From contig NZ_PZJP01000006.1 of NCBI RefSeq assembly GCF_003206645.1, positions 10,497 to 47,650 on the forward strand: 37,154 nt of DNA, in the 5' to 3' direction. Shown in pieces: positions 1-7,848 of the stretch. Source of the stretch: Salinicola aestuarinus (GTDB lineage: Bacteria; Pseudomonadota; Gammaproteobacteria; Pseudomonadales; Halomonadaceae). The stretch's first letter is position 1; the number at the start of each line of letters is the position of its first letter. A program made the position numbers and the translations under genes. The notes beneath the pieces were generated by a model. That model did not search any database. It was not told the DNA's origin and saw nothing but the letters and a program-made list of their open reading frames with translations.

Positions 1-50
1 GCGGGCCTCCTCGTTACCAACGCATGACGCGTCACCAGCAACCCCGCGAT

Positions 51-656
51 CTAGCCCGCAAGCTTCGCGGCCAGTTCGGCGACGTGCTTGCCCTGGAAGC
101 GGGCGATGGCGAGTTCGTTCTCGCTCGGGGTGCGGCTGCCGTCGGCGGCGGCAAGCGTCGTCGCGCCATACGGCGTGCCACCGGTAATCTCGTCCATGTT
201 GGCGAGTTCGGGGCAGGTATAGGGCACGCCAACAATCATCATGCCGTGGTGCAGCAGCGTCGTGTGCATCGAGGTGAGCGTCGTCTCCTGGCCGCCATGC
301 TGAGTCGCTGTCGAGGCGAAGGCGCTGCCGATCTTGCCGATCAACTTGCCACTGGCCCAGACCCCGCCAGTCGTGTCCCAGAAGTTGCGCATCTGCGAAG
401 CCATGTTGCCGAAGCGGGTCGGCGTCCCGACGATGATCGCATCGTACTGAGCCAGCGCGTCCGGATCGTCCATCACCGGCGCCTTCTGATCGGTCTTGTA
501 GCCGGACTGGTCAGCGACGGCGTCGGGCACCAGTTCCGCCACCCGACGGATGTCGACCTGGGTGCCGGCGACACCCTGAGCGCCTTCGGCGATCGCCTCG
601 GCCAGCGTTTCGACGTGACCGTAGCTCGAGTAGTAGAGAACCAGGACCTTGCTCAT
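51..656 (-). CDS. wrbA: NAD(P)H:quinone oxidoreductase WrbA
   Basis: Cytoplasmic FMN-dependent flavodoxin-like enzyme that reduces quinones by two electrons and so limits semiquinone and oxidative stress. The 201-residue product matches the usual family length of about 198-200. The phosphate-binding loop is visible near residues 9-15 (YSSYGHV), the isoalloxazine-binding segment near 78-85 (GTPTRFGN), the GQETTL region near 122-127, and the WrbA-specific C-terminal segment [17 protein letters not shown] near 159-175. The start at 656 gives the conserved [10 protein letters not shown] beginning and has GGGAG a few bases upstream. The open frame continues 26 codons further upstream, but that stretch is not family-like. 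The gene is divergent from the deacetylase at 880, with about 220 bp between them. Function is well supported by family knowledge; no local pathway partner is evident. Confidence 0.95.
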   Translation of the reverse strand: MSKVLVLYYSSYGHVETLAEAIAEGAQGVAGTQVDIRRVAELVPDAVADQSGYKTDQKAPVMDDPDALAQYDAIIVGTPTRFGNMASQMRNFWDTTGGVWASGKLIGKIGSAFASTATQHGGQETTLTSMHTTLLHHGMMIVGVPYTCPELANMDEITGGTPYGATTLAAADGSRTPSENELAIARFQGKHVAELAAKLAG

Positions 657-879
657 GAGACATGCTCCCGCATCAGAATCAAAAAATTTGGCATGCGCCC
701 GCACTCGCCGCGCGGGCGCGGTGAAACCTCTCACAGGTTAGACGCGCATCGATCTCGATGCGATACCACCGAGCCGACGAAGCGCTCGGCACCGCCCACC
801 GGAGAATGGCAGCCGTCGGCTTGGTCGGCGCCAGCCGCGCCGCTACGCTAGTAGCACACCCGAGCTGTCAGGAACCCTC

Positions 880-2052
880 ATGTCCGCATTCGACACGTCC
901 ACCCGCGACCTGCTCGCGCAGCTGATCGGTTTCGATACCGTCTCCCGCCACTCCAATCTCGAACTGATCGATTTCGTCGAGCGCTATCTGGCGGAGCACG
1001 GCGTCACCGCTTGGCGAATCGCCAACGCCGACGGCAGCAAGGCCAACCTGCTGGCGCGAATCGGCCCTGCGGTCGCGGGCGGCGTGGTGCTCTCCGGGCA
1101 CACCGACGTGGTCCCAGTGGACGGTCAACCTTGGCGTACCGATCCGTTTGAGCTGATCGACGGCGGGGATGGTCGCCTCTACGGCCGCGGCAGCTGCGAC
1201 ATGAAAGGCTTTCTCGCCTGTGCGCTGGGCGAGGTGCCGAACTGGCAGGCGATGGCGCTGTCACGCCCGATCTACCTGGCGTTTTCCTATGACGAGGAGA
1301 TTGGCTGTCTCGGCGCCCCGGCCATGATCGAGCGGCTGATGGCGGACGAGCCAACGCCGGCAACCGTGATCATCGGCGAGCCGACACGCATGCAGCCGGT
1401 GGTCGCTCAGAAGGGCATCACCACGCTGCGCACCCGGGTGACCGGCCGCGCCGCCCACTCGAGCCAGGTCTATCAGGGTGTCTCCGCCATCCATGTGGCC
1501 GCCAAGCTGGTCACCCGGATCGAGAACATCATGCAGGAGCTGATCGACGAGGGGGCGCTGGAGAACGTCTTCAACGTCGCCCACTCGAGCCTGCATGTCG
1601 GCACCATCGAAGGCGGCACGGCGATCAACATCATGGCGCGGGCGTGTCACTTCGACTGGGAGATTCGACATCTGCCGAGCGACGGCTTCGACGCGCTTTT
1701 CGCGCGCTTTTCCGAGTTCGCCACCTCGCTCGAGGCCGAGCTGCGCGAACGCGCCCCGGAAGTCTCGATCGTCACCGAGCGGCTCATCGAGACCGTGCCG
1801 GCATTGGCCGATCGCGACAATGAACCGGCGCTCACACTCTGCCGCCAACTGCTCGACGATCCCGACGTCGAGACCGGCGGCGTCGCCTACGCCACCGAGG
1901 GCGGGCAGTTTCAACGTGCCGGGCTCGCCACGTTGGTCTGCGGCCCCGGCAGCATCGAGCAGGCACACCAGCCTGACGAATACATCGAGGTCGAACAGCT
2001 GGCCGCCGGCGAGCGCTTCATGCAGCGTCTCGGGGAGCGGCTCTCGTCGTGA
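880..2052 (+). CDS. argE: Acetylornithine deacetylase (M20 family, ArgE type)
   Basis: Metal-dependent amidohydrolase predicted to convert N2-acetyl-L-ornithine to ornithine plus acetate in arginine synthesis. The 390-residue length is normal. The M20 metal-binding signature HTDVVP lies at residues 74-79 (H74, D76), YGRGSCDMKG at 101-110 includes the bridging aspartate D107, and the catalytic/metal pair E139-E140 follows in SYDEE. A C-terminal HQPDEYIE segment carries the last metal histidine. AGGA lies about 9 bases before the ATG. The gene stands alone, divergent from wrbA and convergent with an OruR-like AraC regulator, so a catabolic role on another N-acyl amino acid is possible. ArgE versus a related N-acyl hydrolase cannot be separated without biochemical data. 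Confidence 0.85.
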   Translation: MSAFDTSTRDLLAQLIGFDTVSRHSNLELIDFVERYLAEHGVTAWRIANADGSKANLLARIGPAVAGGVVLSGHTDVVPVDGQPWRTDPFELIDGGDGRLYGRGSCDMKGFLACALGEVPNWQAMALSRPIYLAFSYDEEIGCLGAPAMIERLMADEPTPATVIIGEPTRMQPVVAQKGITTLRTRVTGRAAHSSQVYQGVSAIHVAAKLVTRIENIMQELIDEGALENVFNVAHSSLHVGTIEGGTAINIMARACHFDWEIRHLPSDGFDALFARFSEFATSLEAELRERAPEVSIVTERLIETVPALADRDNEPALTLCRQLLDDPDVETGGVAYATEGGQFQRAGLATLVCGPGSIEQAHQPDEYIEVEQLAAGERFMQRLGERLSS

Positions 2053-2150
2053 CGCGACTCGCTCCCCATTGACTCGCTCCCCACCGATTCGCCAACGCCG
2101 GCGTCATCCGCTGTGCCCTGGCCACTCGTGCGGTCGCCCAGCGCGGCAGC

Positions 2151-3167
2151 TCAGCTGCCGTGACTTCGCCAGCGCCGGGGGCTGACGCCGTGCCAGCGAC
2201 GAAAGGCACGGGAGAAGGCGCTGACCTCGGAGTATCCCAACAGCAGCGCCATTTCCGATACCGAGAGATGCGGCTGCGCCAGATAGTGCCGGGAGAGTGC
2301 CTGGCGCACGTCGTCCACCAGTTCGGAGAAGCTCACCCCCTCGCCGGCCAACCGCCGGCGTAGCATCCAAGGCGACAGCATCATCTCCTCGGCGAGGGCT
2401 TCGAGACGCGGCTCGCCCTGCGGCAAGGCGCGGCGAATGGCATCGCGCAGGCGGTTGCTCCAGCCGACATCGGCATGGCGGCCATCGAGTCGGCGAATGG
2501 CATCCATCATCACGCCCAGCAGCAGCGGATCGTGGCTCGGCATCGGAAGGTCGAGATCGCGGCGGGGAATCAGCATCGAATTGTACGGCCGGTCGAAATG
2601 GACCGGCGCGTCGAAGGCACGCTCGTGGTCACGCCACTGCTCCGGCCGGGGATGCTCGAAGTAGACGGCGCGGGGTGCCCAGCGTCGACCGGCGGCATGT
2701 CGCACCAGGTTGAGCACCATGCCCATGGTCAATTCGGCATCCTGACGCCGGTGTAGAATGGCACCGTCGCGCACCTGATAGTCGAGTCGCCAGTGATCGT
2801 CGGCCTCTACGATGCGGATCAGGGTGTCGTGCTGATGGAAGGGAAAATACGCCACCCAGTTCGCCAGCCCTTCGCCAAGGGTGCGCGAGCAGATGCCGAT
2901 ATAGCCGATCAGTCCCAGCGCCTGCGGGGTGAACTGCTGACCGTAGTAAAGCCCGAAGTTGTCGCAGCGCGAGTCCCGGGCGGCCTGCTCCATGACTTCG
3001 CAGTAGCTGGGCAGTGCCAGACTCAGCGTCGGTGCCACCAGCAGTTCCGGATCGACGCCGCTGTTGCCCAGCACGCGGTCGGTGTCACCGCCGTTGGCGG
3101 CAATGAACGCCTGCAGCCCCGAGGCGGCGGCGGAGAGCACGCCGCGGTTGCCCTCCTGGTTCTCCAT
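2151..3167 (-). CDS. AraC-family transcriptional regulator (OruR-like)
   Basis: DNA-binding regulator of 338 residues. The N-terminal two-thirds resembles the ligand-sensing arabinose-binding-type domain of the OruR/ArgR-like AraC subgroup (segments SYCEVMEQAARDS and QALGLIGYIGICSRTLGEGL). The C-terminal 100 residues hold the double helix-turn-helix, ending in the AraC signature LGYSEVSAFSRAFRRWHG followed by SPRRWR. I chose the ATG at 3167 because the family-like protein begins there; the open frame runs 41 codons further upstream as low-complexity sequence. It is downstream of, and on the same strand as, the ethanolamine-type permease and kinase genes. Characterised ethanolamine regulators (EutR) are AraC proteins, so it is a candidate regulator of that module, but the 325-bp gap makes this only a suggestion. 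Its other neighbour, argE, is convergent. Confidence 0.85.
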   Translation of the reverse strand: MENQEGNRGVLSAAASGLQAFIAANGGDTDRVLGNSGVDPELLVAPTLSLALPSYCEVMEQAARDSRCDNFGLYYGQQFTPQALGLIGYIGICSRTLGEGLANWVAYFPFHQHDTLIRIVEADDHWRLDYQVRDGAILHRRQDAELTMGMVLNLVRHAAGRRWAPRAVYFEHPRPEQWRDHERAFDAPVHFDRPYNSMLIPRRDLDLPMPSHDPLLLGVMMDAIRRLDGRHADVGWSNRLRDAIRRALPQGEPRLEALAEEMMLSPWMLRRRLAGEGVSFSELVDDVRQALSRHYLAQPHLSVSEMALLLGYSEVSAFSRAFRRWHGVSPRRWRSHGS

Positions 3168-3492
3168 GCCGATCGCGTTCTGACACGATGATGCGTTCTG
3201 CCCCGGTGAAACGTGCACGATCGCTGCCCTCCCCGCCTGGTCGCTGGGTGTATCCTCGGTCGCGCCACGACGGCGCCCAGCTTTCGCCACGCAAAGGACG
3301 TACCAGCGCGATCAACACCAAGCCAGGACACGGGGTTAGCGCCGCCAACACTTCCAGGGTGGACGCCGGGCGCCCCTCACTGGTGCCAAGGACGCCTCTT
3401 GCTGGTGCTAACGAAGCCTCTTGCGGGTGCCAATGAAGCCTCTTGCGGGTGCCAACGGCGTCCCTCGGGACCCACCGGCGCCCGTTGGGTTG
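3168..3492. other. Intergenic region between araC-type gene and kinase gene
   Basis: This 325-bp gap between two minus-strand genes should contain the promoter of the AraC regulator. The side next to the kinase stop holds a 22-bp tandem-repeat array (3372-3459). I see no convincing small ORF, RNA gene or terminator hairpin. Confidence 0.5.
3372..3459. repeat. Tandem array of four 22-bp units
   Basis: Four adjacent 22-bp units start at 3372, 3394, 3416 and 3438. Units 2-4 share the core GCCTCTTGCKGGTGCYAAYG; unit 1 is diverged (GCCCCTCACTGGTGCCAAGG). There is no spacer between units, so this is not a CRISPR array. The array ends 33 bp from the stop codon of the kinase gene, on the upstream side of the AraC gene. 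It resembles in sequence the 23-bp array near 32770. Confidence 0.85.
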
Positions 3493-4494
3493 TCAGGCGC
3501 CCAGCGGAAGCGCTCCGTCGAGATACCGTCGCACCAGTCTGACCGACTCATCCGCCCAGTGGGGGCCGAGTTCGCGGGTCTGCTCGGTATCGGCGTGGGA
3601 ACCGGTCCATGCCAGCAGCTGGATTCGCCGCTGCGCGATCAGTGCCGGGATGACATCGCGGTCGGCGGCGGAGAGCGGCGCCACCTCGGCGTAGCCCGCC
3701 AGCCAGCACTCCAGCCACACCGGGGCCTGCGGATGGTGCTCTTCGAAGCTGAGCGCCGCGGCGAGATCATGCATGTACCAGCCGAAGCCACAGTCGTCGA
3801 AGTCGATGACCCGAGTGGACCCACCGTCGAGCAGCAGATTGGTCAGCCGCAGGTCGGCATGGATCAGCCCGAAACGCGCCGGATCCTGCCCGTAGCCGTC
3901 CAGGGTCGCGGCAATCCGCTCGATCGCCGCCTCGATGACGGGCCAATCCTCCCGTCGAAGATTGGGCGCGTCGCGCCAGTCGCCCCAATGGCCGTCCGCG
4001 CCCACCATGGTCTGGTGATTCCAGACGATGCGCCGGAACCCGGCCGGTGGCTCCCAGCGGCGGCTGTGGTGATGCAACGCAGCGGTGATGCGGCCCAGCT
4101 CGCGAAAGGCCTCAGGGTCGACGGCGTTGGTCGGCATCTCGCCGGGAATCCAGTGAAACATCACCGCGTGACGCTGCTCGCCACCGGGCTCGGTCAGTGT
4201 CTGCACCCGTTCACCGTCGAGGGTTTCCACCGGCACGGGCACGGCGATGCCTGACTCGCGCAGTGACGCCAGCCAGGCGAGTTCGCCCTCGATCGTTTCG
4301 CGGTCGTGGTAATTACCGCGATGCAGCCGCAGGGCGTATTGCTCGCTGCCACTCTCCACGACATACGTCGCGTTTTCCGACTGACACAGCAGCCGCACGT
4401 CGCCGCGAAGCGGTGCATCGAATCGTTCTAACGCCTGGCGGGCCAGGTTCAGCAAAGTGTCTTGCGCAAGCGTCTCGGCCTGAGGGGAAGCCAT
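3493..4494 (-). CDS. APH-fold kinase, probable ethanolamine/amino-alcohol kinase
   Basis: Predicted small-molecule kinase of the aminoglycoside/choline/homoserine kinase (APH) superfamily, 333 residues, cytoplasmic. The catalytic loop HADLRLTN lies at residues 212-219 (H212, D214, N219), and the metal-binding IDFDDCGFG at 230-238 corresponds to the DFG-like motif. The N-terminal lobe has ALRLHR near 54-59 in place of a classic lysine strand, as in the RdoA/homoserine-kinase-type branch. It lies 126 bp downstream of an ethanolamine-type permease on the same strand, and a phospho-lyase is divergently encoded nearby. From this context I infer that it phosphorylates ethanolamine or a related amino alcohol (1-amino-2-propanol, hydroxylysine) with ATP. 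The family assignment is firm; the substrate is inferred. Animal hydroxylysine kinase belongs to the same superfamily and also partners with a class III phospho-lyase. Confidence 0.8.
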   Translation of the reverse strand: MASPQAETLAQDTLLNLARQALERFDAPLRGDVRLLCQSENATYVVESGSEQYALRLHRGNYHDRETIEGELAWLASLRESGIAVPVPVETLDGERVQTLTEPGGEQRHAVMFHWIPGEMPTNAVDPEAFRELGRITAALHHHSRRWEPPAGFRRIVWNHQTMVGADGHWGDWRDAPNLRREDWPVIEAAIERIAATLDGYGQDPARFGLIHADLRLTNLLLDGGSTRVIDFDDCGFGWYMHDLAAALSFEEHHPQAPVWLECWLAGYAEVAPLSAADRDVIPALIAQRRIQLLAWTGSHADTEQTRELGPHWADESVRLVRRYLDGALPLGA

Positions 4495-4620
4495 GTCGGT
4501 ACTCTCTTCGTCGCGTTATCGTTGTCTTTCGCTGCCCTTTCGCCGGTCAGCGTCTTTCTTGGGAGATCGCGGGCGCCCACCCCTTGCTGGTGGAAGGTAG
4601 AGGCGCGCCGCGAGGGTTTC

Positions 4621-6066
4621 TCAGCCGAGTTCCTTCTCGGCCCGGGCGATGGCGTCGAACTCCTCCTCCGGCGCCTGGGCGACCAGTCGACGTCGGCTGT
4701 AAAGCCCGAAATACGCCAGGGCGACGGCGAAGAAGACGGCGGACCAGAGCGCGGCCTGCAGGCTGACCACGAAGGTGGAGAGAAAGGCGATGGCGGCAAG
4801 CCCGAAAGCGACCCCGGAGGTCAGCGCCCCGCCCGGGGTGCGGTACGGACGCGCGAGCGATGGCTCTCGGCGGCGCAGCAGCAGGTGCGAGAGCGTCATC
4901 ATCATGTAGGAGAGCGTGGCGCCGAACACCGCCATGGTAATCATCAGATCGCCGGCACCGCTGAGCGAGAGCAGAAAGCCGATGACCCCGGGGACGATAA
5001 GCGCCAGAAACGGCACCCGTCGTCCGTTGGTGATCGACAGCGCGCGTGGCAGATAACCGGCCCGCGACAGCGCGAAGACCTGGCGCGAATAGGCGAAGAC
5101 GATAGAGAAGAACGACGCGATGAGTCCGGCAAGTCCGACCACGTTGACGAACCCGGCTGCCAGCGAACTCTCCCCGTAAACGCTCTGCAACGCACCGACC
5201 AGTGGCGCCGGATGCTCGCCCATGGCCGCCGCTCCGGCCCCCCCCGGCGCCAGCAGCAGCACGCTGGCGGCAAACACCAGCAGCACCGCCATCGCGCAGA
5301 TGATGCCGCGGGGCATGTCACGGCCCGGGTCGCGGGCCTCTTCCGCCGCCAGTGGCACGCCCTCGACGGCCAGGAATAGCCAGATCGCAAAAGGCAGCGC
5401 CGCCCAGATTCCCATCACCCCCTGGGGCAAAAAGCTCGAGGCGCCGAGCCGCGTCTCGTTGACGGCCACGTCGAACAGATTGGCGGTGGAGAAGTGCGGC
5501 AGCATTCCCAGGGTGAAAACCACGATGGCCAGCACCGCGAGCGCGGTAATCACCAGCAGGATCTTCAAGGCTTCGCCCGCCCCCCAGAGATGCAGTCCGA
5601 CGAACAGCAGGTAGCAGCCGGCATAGACCAGCGGGCCATCGATCCCCATCAGTTCGCTGAGATAGCCACCAATGAAGATCGCGATGGCGGCAGGCGCGAT
5701 TGCATACTCGAGCAGAATCGCGGTTCCGGTGATGTAGCCACCCCAGGGGCCCATGGCTCGGCGGGCAAAACTGTATCCGCCCCCCGCGGTGGGCAGTGAC
5801 GAGGAGAGTTCGGCGATGGAGAGCACCATCGCCGTGTACATGGTCCCCATGAGCAGCGTGGCGATGAGCATGCCACCGAACCCGCCCACGGCCAGCCCGA
5901 GATTCCAGCCGGCGAAGTCGCCGGAGATGACAAAGGAGACGCCTAGCGAGGCCAGTAGGAACCAGCCGGCCGCCCCCTGTTTGAGTTGACGGCGTTCGAG
6001 ATAGTCGGCGTCGACCGACTGATAGCCGACCGTGCCATTGGCACTGGAGGTATCGACGTTGGACAT
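4621..6066 (-). CDS. Ethanolamine permease (APC superfamily)
   Basis: Inner-membrane amino acid-polyamine-organocation transporter of 481 residues with about 12 hydrophobic segments. The N-terminus (LERRQLKQGAAGWFLLASLG, then VSFVISGDFAGWNLGLA) and the segment ELSSSLPTAGGGYSFARRAM are characteristic of the proteobacterial ethanolamine permease subgroup, which differs from general amino acid permeases. It should import ethanolamine or a close analogue by proton symport. It is the first gene of a leftward unit with the kinase and is divergent from the phospho-lyase. Its leader is unusual: tandem 16-bp repeats carrying three AACAACAA motifs end 10 bases upstream of the ATG, next to a GAGG ribosome-binding site. 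No ethanolamine ammonia-lyase or microcompartment gene is present. Confidence 0.88.
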   Translation of the reverse strand: MSNVDTSSANGTVGYQSVDADYLERRQLKQGAAGWFLLASLGVSFVISGDFAGWNLGLAVGGFGGMLIATLLMGTMYTAMVLSIAELSSSLPTAGGGYSFARRAMGPWGGYITGTAILLEYAIAPAAIAIFIGGYLSELMGIDGPLVYAGCYLLFVGLHLWGAGEALKILLVITALAVLAIVVFTLGMLPHFSTANLFDVAVNETRLGASSFLPQGVMGIWAALPFAIWLFLAVEGVPLAAEEARDPGRDMPRGIICAMAVLLVFAASVLLLAPGGAGAAAMGEHPAPLVGALQSVYGESSLAAGFVNVVGLAGLIASFFSIVFAYSRQVFALSRAGYLPRALSITNGRRVPFLALIVPGVIGFLLSLSGAGDLMITMAVFGATLSYMMMTLSHLLLRRREPSLARPYRTPGGALTSGVAFGLAAIAFLSTFVVSLQAALWSAVFFAVALAYFGLYSRRRLVAQAPEEEFDAIARAEKELG

Positions 6067-6075
6067 GTTGGCCTC

Positions 6076-6171
6076 GGAGTTTGTTGTTGTCGGAGTTTGT
6101 TGTTGTCGGAGTTTGTTGTTGCCGGAGGTGGCTATTGCCGGCGATCGCTGCTGTTATCGATCGCTGTTGCC
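6076..6171. repeat. 16-bp tandem repeats with CA-rich motif in permease leader
   Basis: Three nearly identical units of GGAGTTTGTTGTTGTC start at 6076, 6092 and 6108. A diverged unit follows at 6124 (GGAGGTGGCTATTGCC), and two more degenerate units at 6140 and 6156 share CGATCGCTG at the same 16-bp period. On the permease strand the three best units each contain AACAACAA (complements of 6081-6088, 6097-6104 and 6113-6120). The nearest ends about 15 nt upstream of the ATG, just before the ribosome-binding site. Confidence 0.9.
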
Positions 6172-6337
6172 GCTGTCTGCGTTCATCGGCCTCTGTTGCT
6201 CGCCGTCATGCAACGGCGTCTTCCAGATTAGGCACCGCGGCCACGCACTGTCTTGACGCTAGCGAGCGCCCCGCTGCCCCGTAGGGTCAAGTCGCCGCGG
6301 CCGCCAGCAGGCACCATGAGATGAGTCGTGCAACGTG

Positions 6338-6375
6338 TTCCGCGCGACGTCGCAAGACGCGTCGCGGAATGCGCT
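6338..6375 (+). promoter_or_regulatory. Inverted repeat plus T-run in phospho-lyase leader
   Basis: TTCCGCG at 6338-6344 pairs with CGCGGAA at 6363-6369, and ACG/CGT pairing extends the stem inward past a small bulge. Five T residues follow within a few bases. It lies about 80 bp before the phospho-lyase ATG. It could be an operator, a leader attenuator or chance; the imperfect stem and the spacing to the T-run keep confidence low. Confidence 0.35.
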
Positions 6376-6453
6376 TTTTGATGTCGACTGTCGAGACGAC
6401 GTCATCGAACCGGCGTCAAGATCGAGGATGCCAACCGTGGAGGGAGTACCCGC

Positions 6454-7764
6454 ATGCTGAAGACCAATGCCTTCGATGCCAGCGCCGGTGACGCGCTGAG
6501 CGCGGAAAAGCGCGACATGATCGAGCGCCGCCGGCGCCTGCTGGGTCCGGCGTATCAGCTCTTCTACAAGGACCCGCTGCATCTGGTACGTGGTGAGGGC
6601 GTGTGGGTCTTCGACGCCGAGGGAAACCGCTATCTGGATGTCTATAACAACGTGCCATCGGTGGGACACTGTCACCCGCACGTGCTGGACGCGCTGACGC
6701 GCCAGGCCGGCGAGCTCAACACCCACACCCGCTATCTGCACGACAACGTGCTCGACTTCGCCGAGAAGCTGATCGATACCATGCCGGACGCCCTGAGCCA
6801 GGTGATGTTCACCTGCACCGGCAGCGAGGCCAACGATCTGGCACTGCGGATCACCGAGGATTACACCGGCGGCACCGGCGTCATCGTTACCGACTACAGC
6901 TACCACGGCATGACCAAATCCATCGCCGCCCTGTCGGCGTCGATGGGCCCCTACGTCAAGCTTGCCGGCGACGCCCGCGCCGTACCCGCGCCGGTTCATG
7001 ACCCCGCCAATCCGGCCGCGGTGGGCCAGCGTTTCGCCGCCGACGTCCGCGCCGCGATCGCCGACATGCAGCGCCACGGCATCAAGCCGGCAGCGCTGCT
7101 CATCGACACCTTCTTCACCAGCGACGGTGGCTTTTTCGATCCGCCCGGCTTTCTCCAGGAAGCGGTCGAAGCGATCCGTGAAGCCGGCGGGCTCTACATT
7201 GCCGATGAGGTCCAGCCCGGCTATGGCCGCAGCGGCGAGCACATGTGGGGTTTCCAGCGTCACGGGCTGGTGCCGGATCTGGTGACACTGGGCAAACCGA
7301 TGGGCAACGGCCATCCGATGGCGGCGACCGTGGTCAAACCCCACATCCTCGAACGCTTCGGCAACGAGTCGAGCTATTTCAATACGTTTGGGGGAAATAC
7401 CGTCTCGGCGGCGGTGGGGCTCGCGGTGCTGGAGGTGATCGAGCAGGAGAATCTGCTGCCCTCGATTCAGCAGGCCGGCCGGGTCATCGTCGACGGCATC
7501 GGCGCGCTCGCGCCGCGATTCCCCGCCATCGGCAGCGTCAGAGGGGTCGGGCTCTATGCCAGCGTCGAGTTCGTCACACCCAACGGCGAGCCGGACCCCG
7601 AGATGGCGCTCGCGGTGGTCAACGGCCTCCGCGACGAGGGCATCCTGATCGGCGCCTCCGGCCCGCACTCGAACATTCTCAAGATTCGCCCGCCGCTGGT
7701 CTTCAAGGCGGAACACAGCCAGATGCTGGTCGAGGGCATCGAACGGGTCCTGTCACGGTTGTAA
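6454..7764 (+). CDS. Ethanolamine-phosphate phospho-lyase-like class III PLP enzyme
   Basis: PLP-dependent enzyme of the class III aminotransferase fold, 436 residues. It matches the AGXT2L/ETNPPL subgroup more closely than ordinary omega-transaminases. Subgroup-like segments are NNVPSVGHCHP (65-75), LNTHTRYLHDNVLDFAEKL (88-106), GSEANDLALR (123-132), LGKPMGNGHPMA with the Schiff-base lysine K281, YFNTFGGN (308-315) and GPHSNILKIRPP near the C-terminus. D251 of ADEVQ should contact the pyridine nitrogen. Known members eliminate phosphate from phosphoethanolamine or 5-phosphohydroxylysine, giving aldehyde, ammonia and phosphate. GGAGGGAG at 6439-6446 precedes the ATG. Its position opposite an ethanolamine-type permease and an APH kinase makes this function likely; ordinary transamination remains the alternative. 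Confidence 0.85.
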   Translation: MLKTNAFDASAGDALSAEKRDMIERRRRLLGPAYQLFYKDPLHLVRGEGVWVFDAEGNRYLDVYNNVPSVGHCHPHVLDALTRQAGELNTHTRYLHDNVLDFAEKLIDTMPDALSQVMFTCTGSEANDLALRITEDYTGGTGVIVTDYSYHGMTKSIAALSASMGPYVKLAGDARAVPAPVHDPANPAAVGQRFAADVRAAIADMQRHGIKPAALLIDTFFTSDGGFFDPPGFLQEAVEAIREAGGLYIADEVQPGYGRSGEHMWGFQRHGLVPDLVTLGKPMGNGHPMAATVVKPHILERFGNESSYFNTFGGNTVSAAVGLAVLEVIEQENLLPSIQQAGRVIVDGIGALAPRFPAIGSVRGVGLYASVEFVTPNGEPDPEMALAVVNGLRDEGILIGASGPHSNILKIRPPLVFKAEHSQMLVEGIERVLSRL

Positions 7765-7784
7765 ACCGGGCCGAGGCGCCATGT

Positions 7785-7826
7785 CGGCGGGAGCCGGCAG
7801 ACGGTGGGCCGACGTCTGCCCCGCCG
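7785..7826. terminator. Hairpin between convergent genes
   Basis: GGCAGACG at 7796-7803 and CGTCTGCC at 7813-7820 form a perfect 8-bp stem, flanked by a possible outer pairing of CGGCGGG (7785-7791) with CCCGCCG (7820-7826). It lies between the phospho-lyase stop and the stop of the convergent GntR gene, where a shared terminator is expected. There is no T-tract on either strand. Confidence 0.4.
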
Positions 7827-7848
7827 CCGCGGAACGACGATCGGCGGA

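Larger units (their letters stand above)
6067..6453. other. Divergent promoter region, permease versus phospho-lyase
   Basis: This 387-bp gap between divergent starts must contain both promoters. It holds the 16-bp repeat array next to the permease start and an inverted repeat followed by a T-run on the phospho-lyase side (6338-6375). I cannot identify reliable -35/-10 boxes and see no credible ORF. Confidence 0.5.

Noticed and set aside
657..734. N-terminal extension of WrbA from the longest open frame
   Set aside because: The extension is not family-like, and the internal ATG at 656 has a ribosome-binding site and gives the conserved start.
2056..2083. Two 13-bp direct repeats (GACTCGCTCCCCA) after argE
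   Set aside because: Only two short copies in a gene junction; no evidence of function beyond chance or a small duplication.
3372..3459. Repeat array considered as a CRISPR
   Set aside because: Units are contiguous without spacers, only 22 bp and imperfect, and no cas gene is present.
6259..7716. 485-residue open frame antisense to the phospho-lyase gene
   Set aside because: The plus-strand gene is a clear PLP enzyme. The antisense product is low-complexity, rich in H, R, G and D as expected for reading GC-rich codons backwards, and has no recognisable domain.
3493..7764. Classical EutBC or microcompartment-based ethanolamine use
   Set aside because: No ammonia-lyase, shell-protein or B12-related gene is present in the window.
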